From the NCBI GenBank assembly GCA_023386855.1, contig JAEWIW010000366.1, positions 1-22,113 of the forward strand: DNA of 22,113 bases. The letters run 5' to 3'. This document shows positions 1 through 7,310 of this stretch, one piece after another. The position numbers and the translations under genes are program-made. Each line of letters opens with the position of its first letter. The stretch's first letter is position 1. The notes under the pieces were generated by a model, which was not told where the DNA came from, made no database searches, and saw nothing but the letters and a program-made list of their open reading frames with translations. This DNA comes from Bacteroidota bacterium. GTDB taxonomy: Bacteria > Bacteroidota > Bacteroidia > Chitinophagales > Chitinophagaceae.

Positions 1-24
1 ACTATAAGCATTAAGAAGATAATT

Positions 25-1029
25 ATGTACGATGTAAAATATCATGAAGCTGATCTTGGCGCTTCTTCCTTCCTGGTAACAGGTGGAGCGGGATTCATTG
101 GTGCCAATATTGTTGAATACCTTCTTCAATATGGCGCAGCAAAGGTTCGTGTGCTCGATAACTTCAGCACCGGTAACCATGCCAATATCGAGGCTTTCCT
201 GCAACATCCATCCTTCGAATTCATTGAAGGTGATATCAGGGACACGGAACTGTGCCGTTCGGCCATGAAAGGAATTGATTTCGTTTCTCACCAGGCGGCA
301 CTGGGATCAGTTCCCCGTTCCATCAATGACCCGTTAACCACAAACTCGGTGAACGTAGATGGTTTTCTTAATATGCTGGTGGCAGCTAAAGAAGAAGGAG
401 TGAAGCGTTTTGTTTATGCCGCAAGCTCCAGCACATATGGTGATCACCCGGCATTGCCAAAAGTGGAAGCACAGATTGGCAATCCCTTATCACCCTATGC
501 TGTAACCAAACTGGTGAATGAATTATATGCCGACGTATTTTCAAAAGTGTATGGATTCAACAGCATTGGCCTGCGTTACTTCAATGTATTCGGTCCAAGG
601 CAAAATCCTGCCGGGGCATATGCCGCGGTAATTCCTTTATTCATACAGGCGGCATTGCAGGGCACTTCACCTTTTATCAATGGCGACGGAACTACCAGCC
701 GTGATTTCACTTTTGTATCAAACGTTGTACAGGCCAATATAAAATCGCTGTTGCTTCCTGTGTTAAAAACCCATGAAGTGGTGAACGTTGCATATGGCGA
801 AAGAACAACGCTCAACGAATTGTGGGAAATCATTGCAGAGCTTGCTTCCAACAATCAGCAGCCTGCATACCGTGAGCCAAGAGCAGGTGATGTAAAGCAT
901 AGCCAGGCCAATATTGATAAGGCAAAATCACTTTTCGGTTACTCACCCCGTATCTCTGTTAAAGAAGGATTGAAGATCACCACTGCCTGGTATGCTAAAA
1001 ACATGGCAGGAGTTTCAGAACAGGGTTAA
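25..1029 (+). CDS. wbpP: WbpP-like UDP-N-acetylglucosamine (or GlcNAcA) 4-epimerase
   Basis: This is an extended short-chain dehydrogenase/reductase of 334 aa, predicted to interconvert UDP-GlcNAc and UDP-GalNAc, or the matching uronic acids, in the cytoplasm with bound NAD. The Rossmann motif GGAGFIG is at residues 20-26, the catalytic Ser run is at 134-136 (ASSSTYGDHP) and the YxxxK pair is Y158/K162. The segments HQAALGSVPRSINDP and LRYFNVFGPRQ are hallmarks of the WbpP/TviC/WbgU group rather than of GalE. The length matches the family. The reading frame is open back to the window edge, but the ATG at 25 puts the glycine motif at the usual distance from the N-terminus. It sits 24 bp before another epimerase. 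WbpP-type enzymes prefer N-acetylated substrates, which fits the WbpB/WbpD genes later in the operon. The exact substrate cannot be read from sequence. Confidence 0.93.
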   Translation: MYDVKYHEADLGASSFLVTGGAGFIGANIVEYLLQYGAAKVRVLDNFSTGNHANIEAFLQHPSFEFIEGDIRDTELCRSAMKGIDFVSHQAALGSVPRSINDPLTTNSVNVDGFLNMLVAAKEEGVKRFVYAASSSTYGDHPALPKVEAQIGNPLSPYAVTKLVNELYADVFSKVYGFNSIGLRYFNVFGPRQNPAGAYAAVIPLFIQAALQGTSPFINGDGTTSRDFTFVSNVVQANIKSLLLPVLKTHEVVNVAYGERTTLNELWEIIAELASNNQQPAYREPRAGDVKHSQANIDKAKSLFGYSPRISVKEGLKITTAWYAKNMAGVSEQG

Positions 1030-1053
1030 TCAGCAAAATAATATCATACTTAC

Positions 1054-2103
1054 ATGAAGGTTCTTGTAACAGGTTCCGCAGGTTTTATCGGGTTCCATGT
1101 AGTTGAAAAACTGGTGCAGAGAGGTGATGAAGTAGTAGGCCTTGATATCATCAATGATTACTACGAGTTGAGATTGAAATATGGAAGGCTTGAAAAGAGC
1201 GGGATAGCGCAAAACAGCATCAGGGAAAATGAACTGGTGCAAAGTACCACTCACCCTAATTACAGGTTCATTAAAGCGGATCTTGCCAACAGGGATATTT
1301 TGATGGAACTGTTTAAGCAGGAACAGTTTGATGTTGTAGTGAACCTGGCTGCCCAGGCTGGCGTTCGTTATTCATTAACCAACCCCCAGGCATACCTGCA
1401 CAGCAATGTTACAGGTTTCTTCAATATCCTGGAAGCATGCAGGAATTATCCCGTTAAGCATCTTGTGTATGCTTCATCCAGTTCGGTGTATGGATTGAAT
1501 GAGAAGATGCCTTTCTCGGAAAAGGACGGCGCGGGCCATCCAATTTCGCTGTATGCAGCATCCAAAAAATCGAATGAACTGATGGCGCATACCTACAGTC
1601 ACCTGTTCAATATACCATCCACCGGTTTAAGATTTTTTACCGTGTATGGTCCATGGGGCAGGCCCGATATGGCATTGTTCCTTTTCACCAGGTCGATACT
1701 GGAAGGCAAGCCCATCCAGGTATACAACGATGGTAATATGCAACGGGATTTTACCTATATCGATGATATCGTACAAGGCATTATCAAAGTGATTGATTCA
1801 CCCGCAAAAGCACAGCAGGAATGGAATGGACAGGAAGCTGATCCATCTTCTTCCAGTGCGCCTTACCGGGTATATAATATTGGCAATTCAGCACCGGTTA
1901 AACTGATGGATTTTATCAGTGCACTGGAAACTGCTATCGGCAAGGAAGCCATCAAGGATTTTCAACCTCTTCAGCCCGGTGATGTATTATCTACCTGGGC
2001 CGATACCTCGCAACTGCGCGATGACCTTGGATATAAACCTACCACTTCGGTGGATAAGGGAGTTAAATTATTTGTGGACTGGTATAAAAGTTTTTATCAA
2101 TAA
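1054..2103 (+). CDS. UDP-glucuronate 4-epimerase (CapI/LpsL type)
   Basis: This is an SDR epimerase of 349 aa, predicted to convert UDP-glucuronate to UDP-galacturonate. Residues 7-13 (GSAGFIG) bind NAD; the catalytic residues are in the Ser run at 141-144 and Y167/K171. AAQAGVRYS (residues 99-107), the long insertion after DIINDYY, and RFFTVYGPWGRPDMA are typical of the CapI/LpsL family and separate it from GalE and WbpP. Full length with a conventional ATG. Its stop codon shares one base with the start of the next gene (TAATG), suggesting translational coupling to the MurA-like gene. It predicts galacturonic acid in the polymer, so a carboxylate is available for the amide-forming enzymes encoded further on. 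UDP-glucuronate would have to come from a UDP-glucose dehydrogenase outside the window. Confidence 0.93.
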   Translation: MKVLVTGSAGFIGFHVVEKLVQRGDEVVGLDIINDYYELRLKYGRLEKSGIAQNSIRENELVQSTTHPNYRFIKADLANRDILMELFKQEQFDVVVNLAAQAGVRYSLTNPQAYLHSNVTGFFNILEACRNYPVKHLVYASSSSVYGLNEKMPFSEKDGAGHPISLYAASKKSNELMAHTYSHLFNIPSTGLRFFTVYGPWGRPDMALFLFTRSILEGKPIQVYNDGNMQRDFTYIDDIVQGIIKVIDSPAKAQQEWNGQEADPSSSSAPYRVYNIGNSAPVKLMDFISALETAIGKEAIKDFQPLQPGDVLSTWADTSQLRDDLGYKPTTSVDKGVKLFVDWYKSFYQ

Positions 2104-3365
2104 TGAAAGAATATTCTTTTACCGTTGAACAATCCTCATTGTTCGGGCATGTTCAATTAAGTGGAGCAAAAAACAGCGCGCTGCGTTTGCAGGCTGCCAG
2201 TTTGCTGACAAGCGAAAAAGTAACGCTTACCAATTTCCCTTCCAACCTGCTTGATGTGCAGGTGCAGAATGGCATGCTGGAATACCTTGGAAAGCAAGTT
2301 GAAGTGGCTGAAAAGAAGATCGTCATTACACAGGAGGGAAGCATCAGCACTGAATTGCTTTGGGAAGAAAGATCCATCCGTAATACACTTCTTATCCTTG
2401 GCACATTGCTGGCCCGTTTTGGAAAAGGAAAAGTTCCTCTTCCCGGAGGTTGCAAGCTGGGTGAAAGAAAATATGATATCCATGTCATGATCTTTGAAGC
2501 CATGGGTGCAAGAGTTTGGGAAGAAGAGAATTATTTATGTGCCGAATCAAAAGGACGCTTAAAGGGCGCCGAACTGGTTCTCCCGCTTCGCTCAACGGGT
2601 GCAACAGAAAACGCGATCCTCTGTGGCTCGCTCGCACAGGGCATTACTAGAGTGTGGAACCCGCATATCCGCCCCGAGATACTTGACCTCATCAACATGC
2701 TCAATAAGATGGGTGCACGTATCCGTGTGTTCGGGCAGGAGCATATCGAGATCCGTGGCGTGGAAGGTTTGCATGGTGTTGAGCATCGTGTAATACCCGA
2801 TAACATGGAAGCACTGACATGGATGATCGCTTCGGTGATCACCAATGGTGATATCGAGATCAATAACTTTCCTTTTGAGCATCTTGAAGTTCCGTTGATT
2901 CATTTAAGGGAAAGCGGTGCTAAATTCTATAAATCAGAAAATGATATCATCGTAAGAGGTGGAAAATGCTATCCAATTGATATCAGTACTGGTCCATATC
3001 CTGGTATCAACTCTGACATGCAACCTTTGTTTGCAATTTATGGCGCATGCGCGAGAGGTGAATCAAAGATTATTGACCTTCGTTTTCCAGGTCGGTATGG
3101 CTATGCAGATGAGATCAAAAAAATGGGTGTACAAGCAAGGGTAGATAAGGACTTCCTTATCATCAATGGTGGCAACAGCACACAGGGTACCGAAGTAAAT
3201 GCGCTTGACCTTCGCGCCGGTATGGCATTGATGCTGCTGGGATTGGTATCACATGGTGAAACCACTATCAATAATGCATGGCAGATTGAAAGAGGTTATG
3301 AAGATATCATCACGAAAGTTAGAAGCCTGGGAGGAAAACTTTCTAAAACACTTGTTGCTCAATAA
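2103..3365 (+). CDS. murA: MurA-like UDP-N-acetylglucosamine 1-carboxyvinyltransferase
   Basis: An EPSP-synthase/MurA family protein of 420 aa, expected to transfer enolpyruvate from PEP to the 3-OH of UDP-GlcNAc or a related UDP-sugar. The residues known as catalytic in E. coli MurA all have counterparts: K23-N24 (SGAKNSAL), R93, C117 in PGGCKLGER (the fosfomycin-target cysteine), R122, D305 in GINSDMQ and R371 in DLRAG. It therefore looks active rather than degenerate. Some regions differ from housekeeping MurA, for example FPGRYGYADE near 328-337, so the sugar acceptor may differ. It is locked into the polysaccharide operon by one-base overlaps at both ends (TAATG), and a MurB homolog lies four genes on (third after it). 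Housekeeping murA normally lies elsewhere, so this is most likely a dedicated paralog making an enolpyruvyl and then a lactyl ether sugar. The family is certain; the substrate is inferred. Confidence 0.9.
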   Translation: MKEYSFTVEQSSLFGHVQLSGAKNSALRLQAASLLTSEKVTLTNFPSNLLDVQVQNGMLEYLGKQVEVAEKKIVITQEGSISTELLWEERSIRNTLLILGTLLARFGKGKVPLPGGCKLGERKYDIHVMIFEAMGARVWEEENYLCAESKGRLKGAELVLPLRSTGATENAILCGSLAQGITRVWNPHIRPEILDLINMLNKMGARIRVFGQEHIEIRGVEGLHGVEHRVIPDNMEALTWMIASVITNGDIEINNFPFEHLEVPLIHLRESGAKFYKSENDIIVRGGKCYPIDISTGPYPGINSDMQPLFAIYGACARGESKIIDLRFPGRYGYADEIKKMGVQARVDKDFLIINGGNSTQGTEVNALDLRAGMALMLLGLVSHGETTINNAWQIERGYEDIITKVRSLGGKLSKTLVAQ

Positions 3366-3922
3366 TGAGTAGCCTTTCACTTACCTGGAAAGCAATCAAA
3401 AATGATCTCCGCGCTCATGGAGGCGGCGGGCTCATAAAGAATATTAATATCTATTGCTTTAATGCATCGTTCAGGCTACTGCTCAATTACAGGCTGGGAC
3501 GCTATTTTAAAAAATCTTCCAACCCGCTGGCCAGGATGCTGGCAAGGCATTATATGTACAGGCAGGTTACACATCGTAATTGCCAGGTATCATATGAAGC
3601 CATACTTGGCAATAACATCAAATTCATGCATCCACTGGGTGTAGTGATAGGAGAGAACGTGATCGTGCATGATCATGTAAGAATATGGCAGCAGGTTACT
3701 TTGGGCAGCCATGGTAAAAAAGGAGAAAAACTTTTATATCCTGTTATACATCGTGGTGTAAAAATATTCGCCGGCGCCAAAGTGATCGGTGGTATTGAAG
3801 TAGGAGAGAATGCTTCTATTGGTGCAAATTCTGTAGTGCTTAACCAGGTGCCTGCAAATGCAGTAGCAGTGGGTATCCCGGCGAAGATCATTGAAAGGCC
3901 GGGGCCGCAGGTGAAGTCCTGA
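3365..3922 (+). CDS. Serine-acetyltransferase-like O-acetyltransferase (left-handed beta helix)
   Basis: This is a 185-aa hexapeptide-repeat acyltransferase of the serine acetyltransferase (CysE-like) group. The N-terminal 75 residues form a basic helical region. The beta-helix follows, with MHPLGVVIG (His89) and QQVTLGSHGKKG (109-120), corresponding to the CysE segments that place the catalytic His and bind acetyl-CoA. VGIPAKII closes the helix. CysE-like proteins in capsule loci usually O-acetylate a sugar or glycan intermediate rather than serine, and that is the preferred reading here. It lacks most of the long N-terminal domain of true CysE. It starts on the last base of the MurA-like stop codon and is followed by a 40-bp gap before the flippase. 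Another possibility is serine or another small-molecule acetylation that supplies a substituent to the ligases. Confidence 0.82.
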   Translation: MSSLSLTWKAIKNDLRAHGGGGLIKNINIYCFNASFRLLLNYRLGRYFKKSSNPLARMLARHYMYRQVTHRNCQVSYEAILGNNIKFMHPLGVVIGENVIVHDHVRIWQQVTLGSHGKKGEKLLYPVIHRGVKIFAGAKVIGGIEVGENASIGANSVVLNQVPANAVAVGIPAKIIERPGPQVKS

Positions 3923-3925
3923 GTT

Positions 3926-3982
3926 ATGGTTTTATTCTTCTGGCGAATCAAATTATTGACAATTGAAATCAAGTTTTCTTAA
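3926..3982 (+). other. Possible 18-codon upstream mini-ORF overlapping the wzx start
   Basis: The 40-bp gap before wzx contains an ATG at 3926 that opens an 18-codon frame. It ends with TAA at 3980-3982, inside the flippase coding region and in another frame. The flippase itself appears to start at a weak TTG. A mini-ORF read through that start could couple or limit wzx translation. A short ORF of this size arises easily by chance and there is no ribosome binding site to support it. Confidence 0.12.
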
Positions 3983-5273
3983 AGATCTTGTTGCGGTATT
4001 TCAGAGCAAGGCAGCCATTGTAGCATTCGGTTTCGCCATGTCGATCATTACGGCAAGGTATCTTGGCCCAGAAGGCAATGGTATCATAGCAGCCCTGATG
4101 GTGTATCCCACGCTGTTCATGTCTATCGGTTCACTGGGTGTTCGGCAGTCAACAACCTATTTCGTTGGACAGGAAAAATATCCCATGGAAGATATCTATG
4201 GGGCAGCACTCAGCATCTGGTTGTTCACCACGGTACTGGTGGTTTCCATATGCCTGGTACTGATCAATTATTTTACTAAGGGTCAATATACTTCCATCCA
4301 TATTTTCCTGGCGGTTGCCGCTATTCCTTTTTCGCTATATAATACCTATACATCAGGGATTTTTCTTGGCAAGCAGGATATAAGGCAGTTCAACAGGATC
4401 AACTGGATTCCGGCTGGCATCAATCTCGTGTTTACATTTCTTCTTGTTGTAGTGGTTCCCTGGGGGGTAACGGGATCAATGATTGGCTCTGTGCTGGCGC
4501 CCTTCATCATGTTCTTCCTGGTGATGTGGAGAATCAGGAAAATGGTGCCGGTAAAATTCAACTTTGATTTCAAACTGATGGGCAATATGCTCAGGCTTGG
4601 AATAGTATATGCTGTTTCTTTACTGGTCATCAATCTCAATTATAAAGCCGATATCATCCTGATTGAAAAATATGCCAATACTTATGAGCTGGGTATTTAT
4701 TCAAAGGGTGTTAGTATCATACAGTATTTATGGGAGATACCCATGCTGCTGAGCACACTGGTATTTTCAAGAAGTGCAGGCGCAAAGGATCCCAAAGAAT
4801 TTTCCAGGAAAGTGTGCAGGTTGCTGAGGATCGCGGGTGTGGTGATCATCATAGCATCGATCCTGCTGTTTTTATTATCCAAGTACGTGATACTTTTCTT
4901 GTTTGGGGAACAGTTCAGGGGAAGTATTATGGTACTGAAATTATTGTTGCCGGGAGTTTTGCTGCTGACCATTTTTAAAGTACTGAATATGGATGTGGCA
5001 GGAAAAGGAAAGCCATGGCTTTCGATGACCGCCATGATACCTGCAGTTATCATCAATATACTGCTAAACATATTGTGGGTACCAAAATATGGAGCAAATG
5101 GTTCTGCGCTGGCATCCACCATTTCCTATTCCGTTGCTGCCATATTATTCCTGCTGATCTATTCAAAATATGTTCAGATTCCGATAAAAGAGATCTTTAC
5201 ATTTAATCATGAAGATAAACTTGCCGTAAGATCTGTATACCTTAAAGTGAAACAAAAAATACCATTCTTATAA
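3963..5273 (+). CDS. wzx: Wzx-type oligosaccharide flippase
   Basis: A polytopic inner-membrane protein of 436 aa with hydrophobic segments along its whole length (about a dozen), of the polysaccharide transporter/MATE-like flippase superfamily. It is expected to move the undecaprenyl-linked repeat unit across the inner membrane. The N-terminal FGFAMSIITARYLGPEGNG is the usual opening of the family, with conserved residues for the first helix and loop, and the paired half-domains are recognisable. The only workable start is TTG at 3963: an in-frame TGA lies two codons upstream, and the next in-frame ATG (4038) would cut into the first membrane segment. It ends one base before the MurB-like gene. 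With the O-antigen-polymerase-like gene at 9069, it marks the locus as Wzx/Wzy-dependent. Wzx proteins are sequence-divergent and give no information on the sugar carried. Confidence 0.9.
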   Translation: MKSSFLKDLVAVFQSKAAIVAFGFAMSIITARYLGPEGNGIIAALMVYPTLFMSIGSLGVRQSTTYFVGQEKYPMEDIYGAALSIWLFTTVLVVSICLVLINYFTKGQYTSIHIFLAVAAIPFSLYNTYTSGIFLGKQDIRQFNRINWIPAGINLVFTFLLVVVVPWGVTGSMIGSVLAPFIMFFLVMWRIRKMVPVKFNFDFKLMGNMLRLGIVYAVSLLVINLNYKADIILIEKYANTYELGIYSKGVSIIQYLWEIPMLLSTLVFSRSAGAKDPKEFSRKVCRLLRIAGVVIIIASILLFLLSKYVILFLFGEQFRGSIMVLKLLLPGVLLLTIFKVLNMDVAGKGKPWLSMTAMIPAVIINILLNILWVPKYGANGSALASTISYSVAAILFLLIYSKYVQIPIKEIFTFNHEDKLAVRSVYLKVKQKIPFL

Positions 5274-5274
5274 T

Positions 5275-6132
5275 ATGAAGATCATCCAGGATTTTGATCT
5301 TACCAATTACAATTCCTACCGGATCAAAGCCACCTGTGCGAAAGCATATCTTCCGGAATCGGAACAGGATATTATTGAACTGTTCACCAATTACGATCAT
5401 TTTAAACCAGTGATCATTGGTGGAGGGTATAATATTATTCTTTCAAAGGATGCTTATGAAAATGATTTTCTCATCTTCTCCGATAACCTTTCAGGTTTCA
5501 GGGTTGAAGGAGATCGCATCATTGCACAGGCAGGTGTAAGCATGCTGGCATTAAGCATTGCAGCAAGGGATCATTCCTTATCAGGACTTGAAATATTTTA
5601 CGACATCCCCAGTTCACTGGGTGGTGCCATTGTTATGAATGCGGGTGCCGGTGGTGAAGAGATCAAGGATATGCTTGTAAGGGTGAAGTATTTTGATCCT
5701 GCTACCACGCAGGTTCATGTTATTGAAAGAAAAGACATCAGCTTCGAATACCGTAACAGTACTTTCCAGAAAAACCCCGATCTTATCATTATCGAGGCGG
5801 AACTTAAACTTACGCCCGGGGATTATGAAACCATCAACCAGAAAATGGAAACCACCAAGGCTGCCCGATGGGCCAAACAGCCTAAGGAATATCCAAATGC
5901 AGGCAGCGTATTTAAGCGACCTCCAGGCAGGTATGTGGGTCCAATGATTGAAGAACTTGGTTTGAAAGGTTATTCATTGGGCGGTGCACAGGTATCACAA
6001 AAACATGCGGGCTTTATCATTAATGTCAATAATGCAACGGGCAGAGATATCCTTGACCTGATTGACATGATCAGGAGCAGGGTGAAGAATGCTTTTGGTG
6101 TTGAACTTGAAGTAGAACAAAGGGTAATATGA
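5275..6132 (+). CDS. murB: MurB-like UDP-N-acetylenolpyruvoylglucosamine reductase
   Basis: An FAD-binding oxidoreductase of 285 aa that matches the shorter type II MurB. It should reduce the enolpyruvyl ether of a UDP-sugar to a lactyl ether using NADPH. The FAD-binding part shows GGGYNIILS (49-57; housekeeping enzymes usually have Ser where Tyr52 is) and IPSSLGGAIVMNAG (111-124). The C-terminal MurB domain has YRNS (R160), AGSVFKRP with the proton-donating Ser211, and a terminal Glu (E281, LEVEQR). All three catalytic positions known from MurB are present. It is one base after wzx and overlaps the next glycosyltransferase by four bases (ATGA). The pairing with a complete MurA homolog in the same operon argues for a dedicated pathway to a muramic-acid-like nucleotide sugar. 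A displaced housekeeping murB cannot be excluded without the rest of the genome. Confidence 0.9.
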   Translation: MKIIQDFDLTNYNSYRIKATCAKAYLPESEQDIIELFTNYDHFKPVIIGGGYNIILSKDAYENDFLIFSDNLSGFRVEGDRIIAQAGVSMLALSIAARDHSLSGLEIFYDIPSSLGGAIVMNAGAGGEEIKDMLVRVKYFDPATTQVHVIERKDISFEYRNSTFQKNPDLIIIEAELKLTPGDYETINQKMETTKAARWAKQPKEYPNAGSVFKRPPGRYVGPMIEELGLKGYSLGGAQVSQKHAGFIINVNNATGRDILDLIDMIRSRVKNAFGVELEVEQRVI

Positions 6133-7310
6133 GGATATTGTATTTTATCAGTGCATCAGGCCATGGAAAGGGTGGACATAGTCATTCTCTTAACCTGGTG
6201 TCGCGCACTATGTCGAAATATGCAGAGGTACAGATCATTGCTGTTGGTCCTGGTGAAAGCAAGGTTTTGCAGCAGCACCCCGGTTTCAGGGAACTGATCT
6301 ATACCAATGGTATTCCCAATACAAAAGTGATTGGATCAATAAGAAGGAATGTAAAGCAATTCAATCCTGATGTGATCCATTGCTTTGATGATAAAATTTA
6401 TACCCTGGTTACATTCTGTTTAAGCATCAGCGGACTGGGATCATACCCGGTGGTATTGAATAAATGCGGCGGTCCAAACCTGGCTTCTTTCCCGGTTGCC
6501 TCACATCTCATTCTTTTTTCAAAAGAGAATGAAGCTTTTTATGCCAAAAGGCAGCGATTTAAAAACACAGCAATTCATCTTATACCCAACAGGGTAATGA
6601 TGGATAATGATAAGCGGGTTTCAGAACACTTCATAAAGAAGGATGGCGAATTTTTCCTGTTCAAGATCAGCAGGATCGCTGAGTACTACCGTAAAACGCT
6701 GACCCAATGTATTGAACTGGCTCAGCAATTATGGAATAGGGGGGAAAAGAACTTCCGTTTATTCCTGATCGGCACTATCGACCAGCAACAGGTATATGAT
6801 GACCTGCAGACCATGATTGGTGAATTGCCAGTAACGATCATTACTGATCCGCTGGTGACCATCAAAGCTTCAGCCTACCTGCATTATGCAGATGCTGCCA
6901 TCTGTACCGGTCGTGGCTTCATGGAAGCCTGTTCCCTCGGCATTCCTGTGCTTGCGGGTTCTGTTAACCATCCCCATCCCATCCTGGTGGATGATAAAAA
7001 TTTCAACGATTTCTTCTATTATAATTTTTCAGAACGTGCTAAAGTTCCGGCAGTAAGTGGTGAAGACCAGGTTAGCAGGATTATCGACGTTATCCGCAAC
7101 CCCCAAAACCGGAAACAGTACAGTGATATGGCCAGCAAATGGTTTACAGAAAATTTTGATATTGAAAAGGGAGTGGAACGATATATCGATGTTTATAAAC
7201 AGGCAATAAAAGAAAAGCCCGTATATCATCTTAACAGCAACTGGCGACAGCTATTCGCTACGCTCAGGTCGTTTCATATGTCGAATAAAAAACTGGAAAA
7301 TTCAAACTGA
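6129..7310 (+). CDS. GT-B glycosyltransferase (GT4-like)
   Basis: This 393-aa protein has the two-lobed GT-B layout. The N-terminal lobe starts MRILYFISASGHGKGGHSHS, with a glycine-rich loop of acceptor/donor type. The C-terminal lobe has the donor-site residues SRIAEYYRK (R182, K189) and TGRGFMEACSLGIPV (260-274). Only one glutamate (E266) of the classical GT4 E-x7-E motif is recognisable; the first is replaced within TGRG. No signal peptide or membrane span is evident, so it should act at the cytoplasmic face on the lipid-linked intermediate. It overlaps murB by four bases and its stop overlaps the next start by one (TGATG). Its position directly after the MurB-like gene makes it a candidate for transferring the lactyl-ether sugar, though this is only positional inference. 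Donor and linkage are unknown. Confidence 0.82.
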   Translation: MRILYFISASGHGKGGHSHSLNLVSRTMSKYAEVQIIAVGPGESKVLQQHPGFRELIYTNGIPNTKVIGSIRRNVKQFNPDVIHCFDDKIYTLVTFCLSISGLGSYPVVLNKCGGPNLASFPVASHLILFSKENEAFYAKRQRFKNTAIHLIPNRVMMDNDKRVSEHFIKKDGEFFLFKISRIAEYYRKTLTQCIELAQQLWNRGEKNFRLFLIGTIDQQQVYDDLQTMIGELPVTIITDPLVTIKASAYLHYADAAICTGRGFMEACSLGIPVLAGSVNHPHPILVDDKNFNDFFYYNFSERAKVPAVSGEDQVSRIIDVIRNPQNRKQYSDMASKWFTENFDIEKGVERYIDVYKQAIKEKPVYHLNSNWRQLFATLRSFHMSNKKLENSN

